Of a DNA stretch of 64,000 bases, positions 8,508 to 18,110 are shown piece after piece. Made by a program: the position numbers and the translations under genes. The notes beneath the pieces were generated by a model. That model saw nothing but the letters and a program-made list of their open reading frames with translations. It made no database searches and was not told the origin of the DNA. Position 1 is the stretch's first letter. Each line of letters begins with the position of its first letter. The stretch is from Bacteroidota bacterium. GTDB taxonomy: Bacteria; Bacteroidota; Bacteroidia; Chitinophagales; Chitinophagaceae. The stretch spans positions 223,088 to 287,087 of the forward strand of contig JAFEAF010000006.1 in the NCBI GenBank assembly GCA_018266555.1. Reading direction: 5' to 3'.

Positions 8508-9242
8508 ATGATTGCCTGTAAAAATTGCGGAAGAGTTTTCGAGGGAAACTACTGCAGCCAGTGTGGTCAATCGGCCAATACCAAACGGTTAAGCTGGCAA
8601 TTTCTCCTTAAAAATTTCGAACATGAAATTTTACATTTAGATCACGGGATATTATTTACCATAAGAGAAATTTTAATACGGCCTGGAATAACCATTAATA
8701 AATTTCTTGAAGGAAAGAGAAAAAAATATTCTCATCCGTTTACCTATATCGCAGTGATTTCTGTGATTTATTTAGTCCTCAGAAGTGTTTTAGTAAAATA
8801 CACTCCTCTCCCCGAAACACAAGGCTCGCAAAACCTAATTGCGAACTTTATATATCAAAACTATTCTAAGGTGCTGATATTTGTATTTATTCCGCTGGCA
8901 GCTTTGTTCACGCCAATCTTTTACCCACGCAATCCTTACAATTTTGTTGAGCTATTCACTTTCCAATGCTATATCAGGGGCCAGTTTATGTTATTTGAGT
9001 TGCTGATCCTTTTTATAAACTGGCTGCTGCTGCATTTGGATGTTATCATACCGCCTGTTGCACTTACCATAATCATTATACTTATTAATATGTTTTTCCT
9101 GGGATGGGCACAGCAACAATTTTTTAACGACAAAAACTATATACAGGCTTTTTTAAAAGCGATTGGGATAACTTTATTGCTGATTGTGAGTGCCATGATT
9201 TTAGTCGTCCTGGCCTCATTGATTATGAGTAAGAAACAGTAA
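8508..9242 (+). CDS. DUF3667 membrane protein with zinc ribbon
   Basis: A 244-residue protein typical of Bacteroidota DUF3667. A zinc ribbon formed by Cys4, Cys7, Cys16 and Cys19 opens the protein. It is followed by the conserved IREILIRPG and FLEGKRKKYSHPFTY segments. Four or five hydrophobic helices follow, at about residues 80-98, 120-140, 160-185, 190-205 and 215-240. The ribbon should be cytosolic. Biochemical role unknown. It stands alone, convergent with exbD. Confidence 0.85.
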   Translation: MIACKNCGRVFEGNYCSQCGQSANTKRLSWQFLLKNFEHEILHLDHGILFTIREILIRPGITINKFLEGKRKKYSHPFTYIAVISVIYLVLRSVLVKYTPLPETQGSQNLIANFIYQNYSKVLIFVFIPLAALFTPIFYPRNPYNFVELFTFQCYIRGQFMLFELLILFINWLLLHLDVIIPPVALTIIIILINMFFLGWAQQQFFNDKNYIQAFLKAIGITLLLIVSAMILVVLASLIMSKKQ

Positions 9243-9261
9243 TGGCAATCTGAATAAAAAT

Positions 9262-9660
9262 CTATTTCACATTGGCAACCACTTTGGCCGTATCTCTTTT
9301 GGCGATACGCATAATGCGGAATACTTCTCCATAAAATGCAGTCGTGTCTGCATTGATCACCACAGTTGGAGTATCTACTACAGCTCTCATCTTTCTAATC
9401 TCAGCAGATAAAAAAGAATCCACACTGTTTTTATCAATCATTCGCTGGCCGAGGAAATAATTCTGATTTTTATCAATACTTACAACAATATTTTGTTTTG
9501 CCTTGGTGTCTTTAGTGCCTTTAGGCAAACCTACTTTCACCACGTTCGGGTTCGCCATTGTAGTAGTGATCAGAAAAAACATCAGCAAAATGAATAGAAT
9601 ATCATTCAGCGAATCGGTGAATACTTCCCCTTGTTCATTATGTTTCTTTCTAAACTTCAT
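9262..9660 (-). CDS. exbD: ExbD/TolR-family biopolymer transport protein
   Basis: Proton-channel partner of ExbB that energises TonB- or Tol-type outer-membrane processes. A short cytosolic N-terminus is followed by one transmembrane helix at about residues 20-38, which begins with the essential Asp20 in SLNDILFILLMFF. A periplasmic domain with the KVGLPKG and TPTVVINADT segments follows. At 132 residues the length is normal. It lies 20 bases downstream of the ExbB-like gene. No tonB or second exbD follows, unlike the exbB-exbD-exbD-tonB arrangement often seen in this phylum. Confidence 0.9.
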   Translation of the reverse strand: MKFRKKHNEQGEVFTDSLNDILFILLMFFLITTTMANPNVVKVGLPKGTKDTKAKQNIVVSIDKNQNYFLGQRMIDKNSVDSFLSAEIRKMRAVVDTPTVVINADTTAFYGEVFRIMRIAKRDTAKVVANVK

Positions 9661-9680
9661 TCCACTGAATATTTATAATT

Positions 9681-10373
9681 TTACCGGGTAGGCTCTTGTA
9701 ATACATCCAGAAAATCGGAAGAAGCGGCTTCCATTTTATTTGCGGCCTTGTCTATTTGCGTATTGAGGTAACTATAGGCAAGGTATGCAATCAAACCGAT
9801 GACCAGGCCCGATATGGAAGTGATCAATTTTGTATAAATACCTTGCGAGATGACACCAATCTCCACTTCATTTGCCCGGTGTATGTTGGAAAATAATTGC
9901 ATCAAACCAATAAGTGTGCCGACGAAACCAAAAATGGGAGCTGCTTTGGAAATAAAAGAAAGCACTGCAAGATTTTTTTCAAGATTGTACATTTCCAGCT
10001 GGCCCACATTATCCATACTTTTTTCAATGCTGTCAATCGGTTTACCGATACGTTGTATCCCTTTATCAATAATATGTGCTACAGGGTTATTGGTGTTTTT
10101 TGCAAAGCTTTTTGCTGCTACCACGTTGCCGCTTACTATATGATCCCGGATAATGTTCATAAAATTGTTATCAATTCGTGCTGCATGGCGTATGGCAATA
10201 TAACGCTCTGCAAAAAAATAAACGGTGAGCAGCAACATTAACCCCAGAGGAATCATGATCCAGCCACCCATCGTAATTAAATCAAAAAAACTTAAAGGCT
10301 CGCCGCCGGTACTTCCGGATGTGCCCTGCATAGTTTTATTCAGCGTATCTACAATTTGTAAAAGGTGAAACAT
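9681..10373 (-). CDS. exbB: MotA/TolQ/ExbB proton-channel family protein
   Basis: A 230-residue inner-membrane protein with three hydrophobic helices, at about residues 33-53, 137-157 and 182-203. The conserved APIFGFVGTLIGLMQLF segment and a TSISGLVIGLIAYLAYS pore helix carry the family Gly and Ser/Thr residues. Together with ExbD it forms the proton channel that drives TonB-type transport. It is the first gene of the exbB-exbD pair, with a candidate TACATTTG promoter element just upstream. Assignment as ExbB rather than TolQ is by phylum habit; neither Tol nor Ton partner genes are near. Confidence 0.9.
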   Translation of the reverse strand: MFHLLQIVDTLNKTMQGTSGSTGGEPLSFFDLITMGGWIMIPLGLMLLLTVYFFAERYIAIRHAARIDNNFMNIIRDHIVSGNVVAAKSFAKNTNNPVAHIIDKGIQRIGKPIDSIEKSMDNVGQLEMYNLEKNLAVLSFISKAAPIFGFVGTLIGLMQLFSNIHRANEVEIGVISQGIYTKLITSISGLVIGLIAYLAYSYLNTQIDKAANKMEAASSDFLDVLQEPTR

Positions 10374-10393
10374 AGTTATCGTCTTTATGTGCG

Positions 10394-10401
10394 CAAATGT
10401 A
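10394..10401 (-). promoter_or_regulatory. Candidate -7 element for exbB
   Basis: Reads TACATTTG on the minus strand, 21 bases before the exbB ATG. It matches TAnnTTTG; no TTTG is found at -33. Confidence 0.45.
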
Positions 10402-10523
10402 ATGTATCAGGTTAAAAAAGGGTATCCTGTTTTATCAACAGTGTTGTGAATGAACGAAAAAAAGAAAGCCACGTTGTATGTGGCATTCAAGTTTCTGTTT
10501 TTTTTAACAGCTTTTATTACAAA

Positions 10524-11468
10524 TTATTTTGATGAAGCGGATGTTCCAATTTGCCTGACCATCATCCCTTGTATTTGCTTCATAGTTGCTTCCATCCCTT
10601 CGGGGCTTCCGTCAAGAAAGATTACATTTCCTTTTCCAAATTCAGCAAAATTTTTAATGGCTTCCGTCCACATGCTGAATAAAATAACATTGGTATCCAG
10701 GTTGGCTTGCTTCATTTGCTCCGCTGCTTCGGTCATTCCTCTGGCAACTTCCTGGCGGAAAAGAGCCACGCCCTGTCCACGCAATCTTGCTGCTTCTTTC
10801 TCAGCTTCTGCAGAAATTTTAATGGCATTTCCTTCTGCTTCTGCTGCTTTTGTCTTGGTGATCAATAATGCCTGTCCTTCATTTTCTGCCGCTGCTTTCA
10901 GGTTGTTTGAAGCCACAACTTTGCTCATGGAATCCAAAATCACTTTATCAAATGTGATATCATTGATCTGGAGATCCTGCAAATGATACCCCCAATCTGC
11001 CAGCACATGATCCACTCCTTCTTTTACATATTCTACAATTTCCTTTCTCAAACCCAATATCTCCGCCTGCCTTTTAGAAGCCACAAAAGCACGGATACTT
11101 CCTTCAATGGTGCGTATCAATGCCTGCATCATGTCTTTATCCGTTACAAATTTGAACGCTACTTTTTTGATGGTTTCTTCCTGCTGATCAAATACGGAAT
11201 ACAACAGCATGGATTTGAAATACACATTAGCCTGGTCAGCAGTAATCGCCTGGAATTCCAATTCCATCGACCGATTCTGGTATGATATTTTGCGAAAGAT
11301 ACTTTCAAAAAGCGGAATTTTCCAGTTCAATCCCGGTCTTGCGATTCGGCGATACTTCCCAAACATGGTAACCACGCCGATAAAACCCTGGTTAATGGTA
11401 AAAAATGAACCAAGTACAATGATAAGAACAATAAGTATCCACCAATAGAGAGCAAAAAAACTTTGCAT
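10524..11468 (-). CDS. SPFH/Band 7 (stomatin-like) membrane protein
   Basis: A 314-residue SPFH protein. One hydrophobic segment (residues 8-24) anchors it, followed by the Band 7 domain with a VVTMFGKYRRIARPGLNWKIP opening. A long alanine- and glutamate-rich coiled coil with the repeated AEAEGNA and AEAEKEAARLRGQG pattern follows (about residues 195-245). Such proteins form large membrane-bound oligomers that organise microdomains and often protect or regulate membrane proteases. No NfeD or FtsH gene is adjacent. It lies upstream of exbB in the same direction but more than 100 bases away, so separate transcription is likely. Confidence 0.9.
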   Translation of the reverse strand: MQSFFALYWWILIVLIIVLGSFFTINQGFIGVVTMFGKYRRIARPGLNWKIPLFESIFRKISYQNRSMELEFQAITADQANVYFKSMLLYSVFDQQEETIKKVAFKFVTDKDMMQALIRTIEGSIRAFVASKRQAEILGLRKEIVEYVKEGVDHVLADWGYHLQDLQINDITFDKVILDSMSKVVASNNLKAAAENEGQALLITKTKAAEAEGNAIKISAEAEKEAARLRGQGVALFRQEVARGMTEAAEQMKQANLDTNVILFSMWTEAIKNFAEFGKGNVIFLDGSPEGMEATMKQIQGMMVRQIGTSASSK

Positions 11469-11515
11469 ATACTGAATTTTAATTATTCCTTACAATTTAC
11501 AATAAATAGTTCGTA

Positions 11516-12763
11516 TTAATTTTTTTCTTCCCAGATCATAGCCAGGTGCACCATAGTTTCCACCGCTTTATTCATATCCTGAACACTGATAAATTCTAAT
11601 TTGGAATGAATGGCCTGCATGCCTGCAAATAAATTGGGACAAGGCAAGCCCATAAAAGAAAGGCGGCTACCATCCGTTCCTCCCCGGATACTTTCCATTT
11701 TTAATTCTAACCCTGCACGTGCAATTGCTTCTTTGGCATATTCTACAATCTGCGGATGCAGATCCAACACCTCTTTCATATTCCTGTATTGCTCCGTCAC
11801 ATGAAATTCAAATGAAGCTTTCGGATAAGTTCGCAACAACTCTTCTATTTGCGTACGCAGGTAATCTTCTTTCTTTTTCAATCCCGGCGTTTCAAAATCA
11901 CGAATGATAAAATCAATGGTACATTTTTCAGCAATACCCTCAACCCGAACCGGGTGAATGAAACCTCTCCTGCCTTCAGTGGATTCCGGTGATAAACGGT
12001 CTTTCGGCAAAGCCGCTAATATTTCACCTGCAATTTTCATTGCATTCACCATTTTTCCCTTAGCGTAACCCGGGTGAGCAATGACACCTTGAATAATTAC
12101 CTGCACTGCATCAGCACTGAACGTTTCATCTTCCAGCGATCCGGCTTCGCCACCATCCAATGTATATCCAAACGAAGCACCTAATTTTTTTAAATCCACT
12201 TTTGCTGTTCCTTTCCCAACTTCTTCATCCGGTGTAAAAAGGATTTTTATTTCTCCATGTTTTACTTCCGGGTTTGTCAATAAGAAATTTGCAAGATCCA
12301 TGATGCTGGCTACCCCTGCTTTATCATCAGCACCAAGTAATGTTTTTCCTGAAGCCGTGATGATGTCATCACCTATTTTATTTTGTAAATATGGATAGTC
12401 ACTCATCCGCAACACTTGCGACGGATCATCCGGCAATACAATATCCTGTCCCTGGTAATTAGTGTGAACAATTGGCTTCACACCCGTGCCACTGCAATCA
12501 GGCGCTGTATCCAGATGAGAGCAAAAACAAATTACCGGGACCTCTTTTGCACTATTTGAAGGAATAGTGGCATACACATATCCCCACTCATCCATATGTG
12601 CATCTGCAAATCCCATGTGCTTTAATTCCTTCGCCAATATATTGCCGAGGTCTTTTTGTTTTTCAGACGTAGGTTGTGTGGATGAAAGTGGGTCACTCTG
12701 AGTATCTATCTGCACATACCGTGTGAATCTATCAGCCGCAGTAAACTTATATTTTTGAAACAT
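11516..12763 (-). CDS. pepT: Tripeptide aminopeptidase (peptidase T)
   Basis: Zinc metallopeptidase of the M20 family that removes N-terminal residues from tripeptides in the cytosol. Visible ligand motifs are CFCSHLDTAPD (first His and Asp), LLGADDKAGVA (bridging Asp), FTPDEEVGKG (catalytic Glu and zinc Glu), the TLDGGEAGSLE stretch, and a late HSKLEF with the last His. I chose the ATG at 12763 (415 residues, near E. coli PepT at 408). The frame opens 14 codons earlier, but those residues are not part of the fold. Single gene; the 207 bases upstream hold nothing I recognise. Confidence 0.94.
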   Translation of the reverse strand: MFQKYKFTAADRFTRYVQIDTQSDPLSSTQPTSEKQKDLGNILAKELKHMGFADAHMDEWGYVYATIPSNSAKEVPVICFCSHLDTAPDCSGTGVKPIVHTNYQGQDIVLPDDPSQVLRMSDYPYLQNKIGDDIITASGKTLLGADDKAGVASIMDLANFLLTNPEVKHGEIKILFTPDEEVGKGTAKVDLKKLGASFGYTLDGGEAGSLEDETFSADAVQVIIQGVIAHPGYAKGKMVNAMKIAGEILAALPKDRLSPESTEGRRGFIHPVRVEGIAEKCTIDFIIRDFETPGLKKKEDYLRTQIEELLRTYPKASFEFHVTEQYRNMKEVLDLHPQIVEYAKEAIARAGLELKMESIRGGTDGSRLSFMGLPCPNLFAGMQAIHSKLEFISVQDMNKAVETMVHLAMIWEEKN

Positions 12764-12970
12764 ACTAAAAATTAAGGGCATCGAATATACGACTAAATGA
12801 GTCAATAGGAAGTAAATCCGCTATCAAAATCAGTTTTTGTTTATATTGAAAGTCATGCGAATGCTTTTTTTAAATAACGTACAAAAACTTTTATGAGAAC
12901 AATTCTTTAACAAGAAAAGTTCAAAGAAAAATTTCCCTGAACTCAATTCATTTCTTAAAACTAATTCCCT

Positions 12971-13426
12971 CTATGGAATAATGATCAGCGGGCTTCCTCC
13001 AACAATTTCTATAAGCTCAATATCAAAAATAAGATCCTGACCGGCCAGAGGATGATTGGCATCCAGCACTACAGAATCATCTTTGATCTGCATAACCATC
13101 ACCTCAAGGTTTTGTCCTGAATTATCGCTCATCATCAATGGCATTCCTACTTCCAGTTCCATATTTTTTGGAAACCGGTCTTTGGGCATATCAACCACCA
13201 TTTCGGGGTTACGGGGGCCATAGGCATCATTATATGGGATATTGATTGTCCTTTTTTCTCCCACACTCATACCCGTCACCCCATCATCAAAACCTTTTAT
13301 CACCATACCCTTACCGACTTCAAACTCCAAAGGTTCACGGTCTGTTGAGCTGTCAAATGTTTCGCCATTAGTAAGTTTTCCATGATAATGCACTTTCACC
13401 TTATCTCCGCTTTTTACTTTTTGCAT
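12971..13426 (-). CDS. slyD: SlyD-like FKBP-type peptidyl-prolyl isomerase
   Basis: A 151-residue FKBP isomerase of the SlyD subgroup. The FKBP half contains [16 protein letters not shown], the [16 protein letters not shown] segment and YGPRNPEMV. An IF (insert-in-flap) chaperone domain fills about residues 70-125, and [15 protein letters not shown] closes the FKBP fold. It lacks the His-rich metal-binding tail of E. coli SlyD and ends in a hydrophobic PLIIIP. It is probably cytosolic, since no signal peptide is visible. Divergent from the NamZ-like gene. Confidence 0.92.
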   Translation of the reverse strand: MQKVKSGDKVKVHYHGKLTNGETFDSSTDREPLEFEVGKGMVIKGFDDGVTGMSVGEKRTINIPYNDAYGPRNPEMVVDMPKDRFPKNMELEVGMPLMMSDNSGQNLEVMVMQIKDDSVVLDANHPLAGQDLIFDIELIEIVGGSPLIIIP

Positions 13427-13562
13427 ACTATTTTTTTATTGATTAATTAGAACCGGGGCAAGTTAGCTTAAAATTATGAATGGAATGCCGTTTTCTGCCG
13501 GTTGCATTTGTTTTATTTTACAGAAATTTGCTTCTTTAAATTTTTTTTCTAAAATCAAATTC

Positions 13563-14813
13563 ATGAAACGAGTTCTCACTTTATCATTATTGTTGTGTTT
13601 AATAAGTTGTTCAGGCCAAAAAACAATTCCGGGTAATGCTAACAATGAAAAAATCATTACCGGCGCTGAAAGGATCAACGTGTATCTTCCATACCTGAAA
13701 GGAAAACGGGTAGGCATTTTTGCCAATCAGACTTCCGTTGTAGGATATACGCACCTGGTGGATACATTGAGAAAATTAGGCGTGAATATAAAAGTAATCT
13801 TTGGACCGGAGCATGGCTTCAGAGGAACGGCAGATGCAGGAGAAAAAGTGGGGAATTACATTGATAAGGAAACCGGTATTCCGGTGGTATCGCTTTATGG
13901 TTCCAAAAGAATGCCAGATGCTAATGATTTAAAAGATGTAGATGTTCTCGTCTTTGATTTGCAGGATGTAGGTTGCCGGTTTTATACGTATATAAACTCC
14001 ATGCAGTATTTTCTGGAATCAGCTTTGGAAAATCATAAGCCATTGTTATTGCTGGATCGTCCCAATCCAAATGGATTTTATGTAGATGGCCCGGTATTGG
14101 ATTTGAAATTCAGAAGTGGTGTAGGACAACAACCGATTCCAATCGTTTACGGAATGACGATGGGTGAATATGCGATGATGTTGCTTGGTGAAAAATGGGT
14201 ATCAGAAAAAGCCCTTGAGATAAATGCGTATAATATTTCTACCCAGCCAACCGTAGATACTCCATTTCATTTTTTAGTGATCAAATGCCAGAACTACACA
14301 CATAAGAGTAAATATATCTTACCGGTTCGCCCTTCTCCTAATTTGCCCGATATGCAATCCGTTTATCTCTATCCTTCCACTTGCTTTTTCGAGGGAACCG
14401 TTTTAAGCGAAGGAAGAGGAACTGATAAAGCCTTCCAGGTATTTGGGCATCCGTTATATCCAAAAAATATGTACTCCTTTGTTCCCAAACCTAATGAAGG
14501 TGCAAAAATTTCCAAACACTATTATGAAACCTGTTACGGATGGAATCTTTCCGGAAGCACTGAAAAAGTTTTAAAAGAAGTGAATAATCATGTGCAGCTA
14601 AAATGGGTTATAGATGCTTATAAACTTTTCCCGGGGAAAGATTCTTTCTTTTTGAAAACAAATTCTTTTAACCGCCTGGCAGGGAATGATATTCTCATGC
14701 AGCAGATCAAAGAAGGAAAAAGCGAAGAAGAAATCCGTAAAAGTTGGGAACCGAAACTAAATGATTTCAAAACTATACGGAAGAAATATCTTTTGTATGA
14801 GGATTTTGAATAA
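13563..14813 (+). CDS. namZ: DUF1343 lipoprotein, NamZ-type exo-N-acetylmuramidase
   Basis: Member of DUF1343, which includes the exo-beta-N-acetylmuramidase NamZ that removes terminal MurNAc during cell-wall recycling. The chosen ATG at 13563 gives a clear lipoprotein signal (basic start, LLLCLISC lipobox), so the mature protein is probably membrane-anchored. Conserved blocks are VGIFANQTSVV, FGPEHGFRG near residue 85, VFDLQDVGCRFYTYI, LLLDRPNPNG and YGMTMGEYA. The frame is open for another 29 codons upstream, but those would bury the lipobox. It is followed 20 bases later by fmt. Confidence 0.9.
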   Translation: MKRVLTLSLLLCLISCSGQKTIPGNANNEKIITGAERINVYLPYLKGKRVGIFANQTSVVGYTHLVDTLRKLGVNIKVIFGPEHGFRGTADAGEKVGNYIDKETGIPVVSLYGSKRMPDANDLKDVDVLVFDLQDVGCRFYTYINSMQYFLESALENHKPLLLLDRPNPNGFYVDGPVLDLKFRSGVGQQPIPIVYGMTMGEYAMMLLGEKWVSEKALEINAYNISTQPTVDTPFHFLVIKCQNYTHKSKYILPVRPSPNLPDMQSVYLYPSTCFFEGTVLSEGRGTDKAFQVFGHPLYPKNMYSFVPKPNEGAKISKHYYETCYGWNLSGSTEKVLKEVNNHVQLKWVIDAYKLFPGKDSFFLKTNSFNRLAGNDILMQQIKEGKSEEEIRKSWEPKLNDFKTIRKKYLLYEDFE

Positions 14814-14833
14814 TTATTAATTAGTAATTATTG

Positions 14834-15778
14834 ATGAGTGACCGATTTAAAAATTTGCGGACGATATTCATGGGTACACCGGAGTTTGCCGTTGCATCTT
14901 TGGAAGCATTGGTAAATGCAAAGTGTGATATTGTTGCCGTTGTTACAGCCCCGGATAAACTGGCCGGCAGGGGAATGAAGATGACTGAAAGCCCGGTAAA
15001 AAAATATGCAGTACGCCATCATTTAAAGGTTTTACAACCTGAAAAATTTAAAAATCCTGATTTTCTCAAAGAATTAAAATCTCTGAACGCCGATCTTCAA
15101 ATTGTTGTTGCCTTTAGAATGTTGCCTGAGATTGTCTGGAATATGCCTCCGATGGGAACCATCAATGTTCATGCATCACTATTACCACAATACCGTGGCG
15201 CTGCTCCTATCAACTGGGCAATCATCAATGGAGAAAAAGAGACGGGCATTACTACATTCAGGCTGCAACATGAAATTGACACAGGAAATGTTTTACTTCA
15301 GGAAAAAATTGAAATCAGGGAAAATGAAACTGCCGGCGAACTCCACGACCGGTTAAAAGATTTAGGTGCGCAGGTTTTGTTAAAAACTGTGCATGGATTA
15401 AGTGAGGGTAGTTTACAGGAAACGCCGCAACCCGCTTTATTAAGTACTGAAAGTATAGTATTAAAGAATGCTCCAAAAATATTTACAAAAACCTGCGGGA
15501 TAGATTGGAATAAACCGGCTCATGAAATATATAACCTGATTCGTGGATTGTCACCTTATCCTGGTGCTTTTGCAGAATTGGGTGACAAAACAATAAAAAT
15601 TTTCAGCGCTGAAAAAGAAATGATCTTACCCACTTCAAGAATCGGCCATTGGGAATCTGATAAAAAAACATACCTAAAATTTGCCTGCGCTGATGGATAC
15701 ATACTTCTAAAAGATGTGCAACTGGAAGGAAAGAAAAGAATGCTGATTGAAGATTTCCTGAGAGGGTACAGGTTTTAA
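14834..15778 (+). CDS. fmt: Methionyl-tRNA formyltransferase
   Basis: Transfers a formyl group from 10-formyl-THF to initiator Met-tRNA. The catalytic Asn-His-Asp triad is in place: INVHASLLPQYRGAAPINWAI carries the Asn and His, and HEIDTGNVL carries the Asp. The N-terminal MGTPEFAVASLEAL Rossmann strand and the C-terminal OB-like domain (GLSPYPGAFAEL, then KIF) are also present. At 314 residues it is normal. The ATG at 14834 follows a TTG at 14831 in the same frame; I prefer the ATG. Confidence 0.95.
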   Translation: MSDRFKNLRTIFMGTPEFAVASLEALVNAKCDIVAVVTAPDKLAGRGMKMTESPVKKYAVRHHLKVLQPEKFKNPDFLKELKSLNADLQIVVAFRMLPEIVWNMPPMGTINVHASLLPQYRGAAPINWAIINGEKETGITTFRLQHEIDTGNVLLQEKIEIRENETAGELHDRLKDLGAQVLLKTVHGLSEGSLQETPQPALLSTESIVLKNAPKIFTKTCGIDWNKPAHEIYNLIRGLSPYPGAFAELGDKTIKIFSAEKEMILPTSRIGHWESDKKTYLKFACADGYILLKDVQLEGKKRMLIEDFLRGYRF

Positions 15779-15784
15779 AACAAG

Positions 15785-15914
15785 TTACTGGTTTCTCGCT
15801 TCAGGTTATTGGTTGCATGTTAAATTACAGCCAGGGGTACTGAATTACATTTTGACTTAATACTTATCTCCCGGATCTGAAAACGGTAACCAGTAAGAAG
15901 AAACCGGCAACCGG
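15785..15914. repeat. Degenerate inverted repeat between fmt and the C1 peptidase gene
   Basis: GTTACTGGTTTCT and TTATTGGTTGC on the left are loosely complementary to GTAACCAGTAAG and AAACCGGCAACC on the right. The structure lies between convergent genes and may aid termination. The pairing is imperfect. Confidence 0.4.
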
Positions 15915-15915
15915 T

Positions 15916-17049
15916 TTACAATTTCAATTTCTCCATTAATTCCTTTGACAAAGCTGCTTTAGGGAGCACAATGCTGATCGTGTTGATTGCAAAATATGCT
16001 TCGGAAACATGGATGTATCCATCAAATGGCCCCACTTTTCCCCAGGAATTTTTTACTATAAAAAACGTTTTCCCATCTTTTGATTTTTCAATCCCCGTAA
16101 GATGCATCAGGTGATCATCCTGCGTGGTGAGGTTTTCATACAAATCCTGGCGAATCGTTGCATTATACGGAGCTTCCTGCATATCAGGATTAATCGCATC
16201 TTTTGAATAAGAAGTTTTGCTGTCAAGATTTACAGCCAAGCCGATATCCTGGCGAAAACCCCTGTTACTTACATCAGCATCCCAGGAAACACTATACCCT
16301 TTTTCAATGGCAGATTTAACAATATCAATAAATTCATTCAACGGCAAATTATAAAATGAACCATTTGCAAAATTATCCGGTACCTGCAGAATAAAAGATT
16401 TGTAATAGGGTTCATGCGTGAATGACGTCAGGCTGATATAATCGTCTCCATTGAAATGCAAAACATCCTTTGCAAATGTTAATGGTGTATATTCTTTTCC
16501 CTCATAATTAAATGTTTCCGGTGCCTTTCCCATATTCTGGTCTAAAATGTTGGTATAGCCATTCAGCCAATCTTCAGAAATGGGTTGCTTTTTCAAAACA
16601 CTATCCAGATATTTTTTCAGTTGAGAAAACATTTTTTGGTGATTATACATTTTCTGTCCATTCAAAAGACCTGTATAATCTTCCAGCGGAATAGCTCCAT
16701 AATTTGCAACGGCCCTGATTTCATCATGCCCTAAACCACCTTCGCCAAACTGAGCTTTACCTTGTCTTAAAATATAATTTTTTGCTTTTTCAATATATAT
16801 GTTTCTTACGGTAAACATTTCGCTCAGGTCAATGGATCTTTTATCCTTCCGGATCTCATCACTCTCCACTAATGATGTAGTGGAAAAACACCAGCATGTT
16901 CCTGTCATTTCCTGATCTTTTACAGATGTGGCTTCCAGCTTTTTTATATCAAAGAATTGCGGAGGCTGAAATGCAGTAGTTGTAGATGTCTGAGCTGCCG
17001 AAATAATAGTAATAGCAGTTAAAAAATAAACAAATAATAATTTTTTCAT
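15916..17049 (-). CDS. Exported C1-family cysteine peptidase (PepC/bleomycin hydrolase-like)
   Basis: Papain-fold peptidase of the aminopeptidase C/bleomycin hydrolase group. The oxyanion Gln and nucleophile Cys are in DQEMTGTCWCF (Cys52). The catalytic His is in the HLMHLTGIE segment, and the Asn in VKNSWGKVGPFDGY. Unlike cytosolic PepC, it begins with a signal peptide (residues 1-19), so it acts in the periplasm or outside. At 377 residues it is shorter than bleomycin hydrolase (about 450). The LysM gene lies immediately upstream in the same direction (18-base gap), suggesting a cell-envelope operon with the rsmF-like gene. Confidence 0.9.
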   Translation of the reverse strand: MKKLLFVYFLTAITIISAAQTSTTTAFQPPQFFDIKKLEATSVKDQEMTGTCWCFSTTSLVESDEIRKDKRSIDLSEMFTVRNIYIEKAKNYILRQGKAQFGEGGLGHDEIRAVANYGAIPLEDYTGLLNGQKMYNHQKMFSQLKKYLDSVLKKQPISEDWLNGYTNILDQNMGKAPETFNYEGKEYTPLTFAKDVLHFNGDDYISLTSFTHEPYYKSFILQVPDNFANGSFYNLPLNEFIDIVKSAIEKGYSVSWDADVSNRGFRQDIGLAVNLDSKTSYSKDAINPDMQEAPYNATIRQDLYENLTTQDDHLMHLTGIEKSKDGKTFFIVKNSWGKVGPFDGYIHVSEAYFAINTISIVLPKAALSKELMEKLKL

Positions 17050-17067
17050 ATCCCTGATTTATAAAAA

Positions 17068-18063
17068 TTAATAATCCACTTTTACAATAAATTTACCTCC
17101 ATCCGTTATATTTAATTGTGAAGATGCAGCATCACTGATACGAAGGTCCAATCCCTGGTTTTGCCGGATGCCTTTCATGCCTCCCAATACTTTTGCATAA
17201 ACAGACTTGTTGTTGGAAGGATTTGTCACTTTGATAACAGTGCCCGGGTCAACACCATCCATCAATGCATAATATTTGGCATCCTTCCATCCGCTGATTG
17301 TTTTAAAAATACCTGATGTCACTGTCGCTGCTTTAGATAAAGGATATTCTTTAATCTGCTGTTCAAAATTATCCTTGAAATATCCATAACCAGAACGCAC
17401 TTCCATATCTGCTTTCGCTGCTTCTTTTACTTCTTCAACTTTTTGGGGCCCCTCTTTTACCATTTTATTAATCTCTTTATTCTCTTGTTTATCCAAATTG
17501 GTATTAGAAGCTGTTTCTGAAATCACTTCCGGCTTTTTAACTGCTTCTGTTTCTTTTTTTACAGCTTCTTGTTTGTTTACCGGCTCTTGCCTTTTTATAA
17601 TCACCATATTGTTTGCCTTTGCCAACTCACCCGATGTCAGAAATCCCGCAATAAGCTTTGTTCCCGCACTTGCATTATCGCCTGTCAAATGATTCCATGC
17701 TTTTAAGTTTTCTACAGATGCTTTCTCCCTGCTGCTGATATGAGCAAGGCTTTCTTTTTCTTTTGTAACTATATAAACAGGCACACCTTCATTTACGTTC
17801 TGAGAAAAATTAGTCTCTATCAGCGGTATTTTTATTACCTGTCCTATACTCAATCCCTTTTCCATGTTCAGCGAATTAAATGCTGCAATATCTTTGGGGG
17901 GCACATTGAATAAACGTCCTATTGAATAAAAATTCTCTTTAGGCGTGATCCTATGTTCAATATAAAATCCATGATCGCCCGATTTCAGCATTAGGTTTTC
18001 TGCCTGTCCAAATAATAACCCCGCCACAAGAACCTGTATTAAAACCAGAACTGTCTTTTTCAT
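17068..18063 (-). CDS. Secreted LysM-domain protein with barwin-like C-terminus
   Basis: A signal peptide (MKKTVLVLIQVLVAGLLFGQA) is followed by two LysM peptidoglycan-binding repeats. The first contains HRITPKENFYSIGRLFN, and the second VTKEKESLAHISSREK. A lysine/glutamate-rich linker of about 60 residues follows. The C-terminal domain has YYALMDGVDPGTVIKVTNPS, NKSVYAKVLG and LDLRISDAA, resembling the double-psi beta-barrel of RlpA proteins. It probably binds or trims the cell wall. The ATG at 18063 is preferred because it starts the signal peptide; an ATG at 18114 overlaps the rsmF-like stop by four bases and would add 17 odd residues. Confidence 0.82.
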   Translation of the reverse strand: MKKTVLVLIQVLVAGLLFGQAENLMLKSGDHGFYIEHRITPKENFYSIGRLFNVPPKDIAAFNSLNMEKGLSIGQVIKIPLIETNFSQNVNEGVPVYIVTKEKESLAHISSREKASVENLKAWNHLTGDNASAGTKLIAGFLTSGELAKANNMVIIKRQEPVNKQEAVKKETEAVKKPEVISETASNTNLDKQENKEINKMVKEGPQKVEEVKEAAKADMEVRSGYGYFKDNFEQQIKEYPLSKAATVTSGIFKTISGWKDAKYYALMDGVDPGTVIKVTNPSNNKSVYAKVLGGMKGIRQNQGLDLRISDAASSQLNITDGGKFIVKVDY

Positions 18064-18110
18064 GATATGAGAATTAGAGTGCAAAGATGAGTAAATTTTG
18101 GCAGAGGAGT

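Noticed and set aside
10450..10986. Open frame of 178 codons on the plus strand
   Set aside because: It is a shadow of the SPFH gene on the opposite strand.
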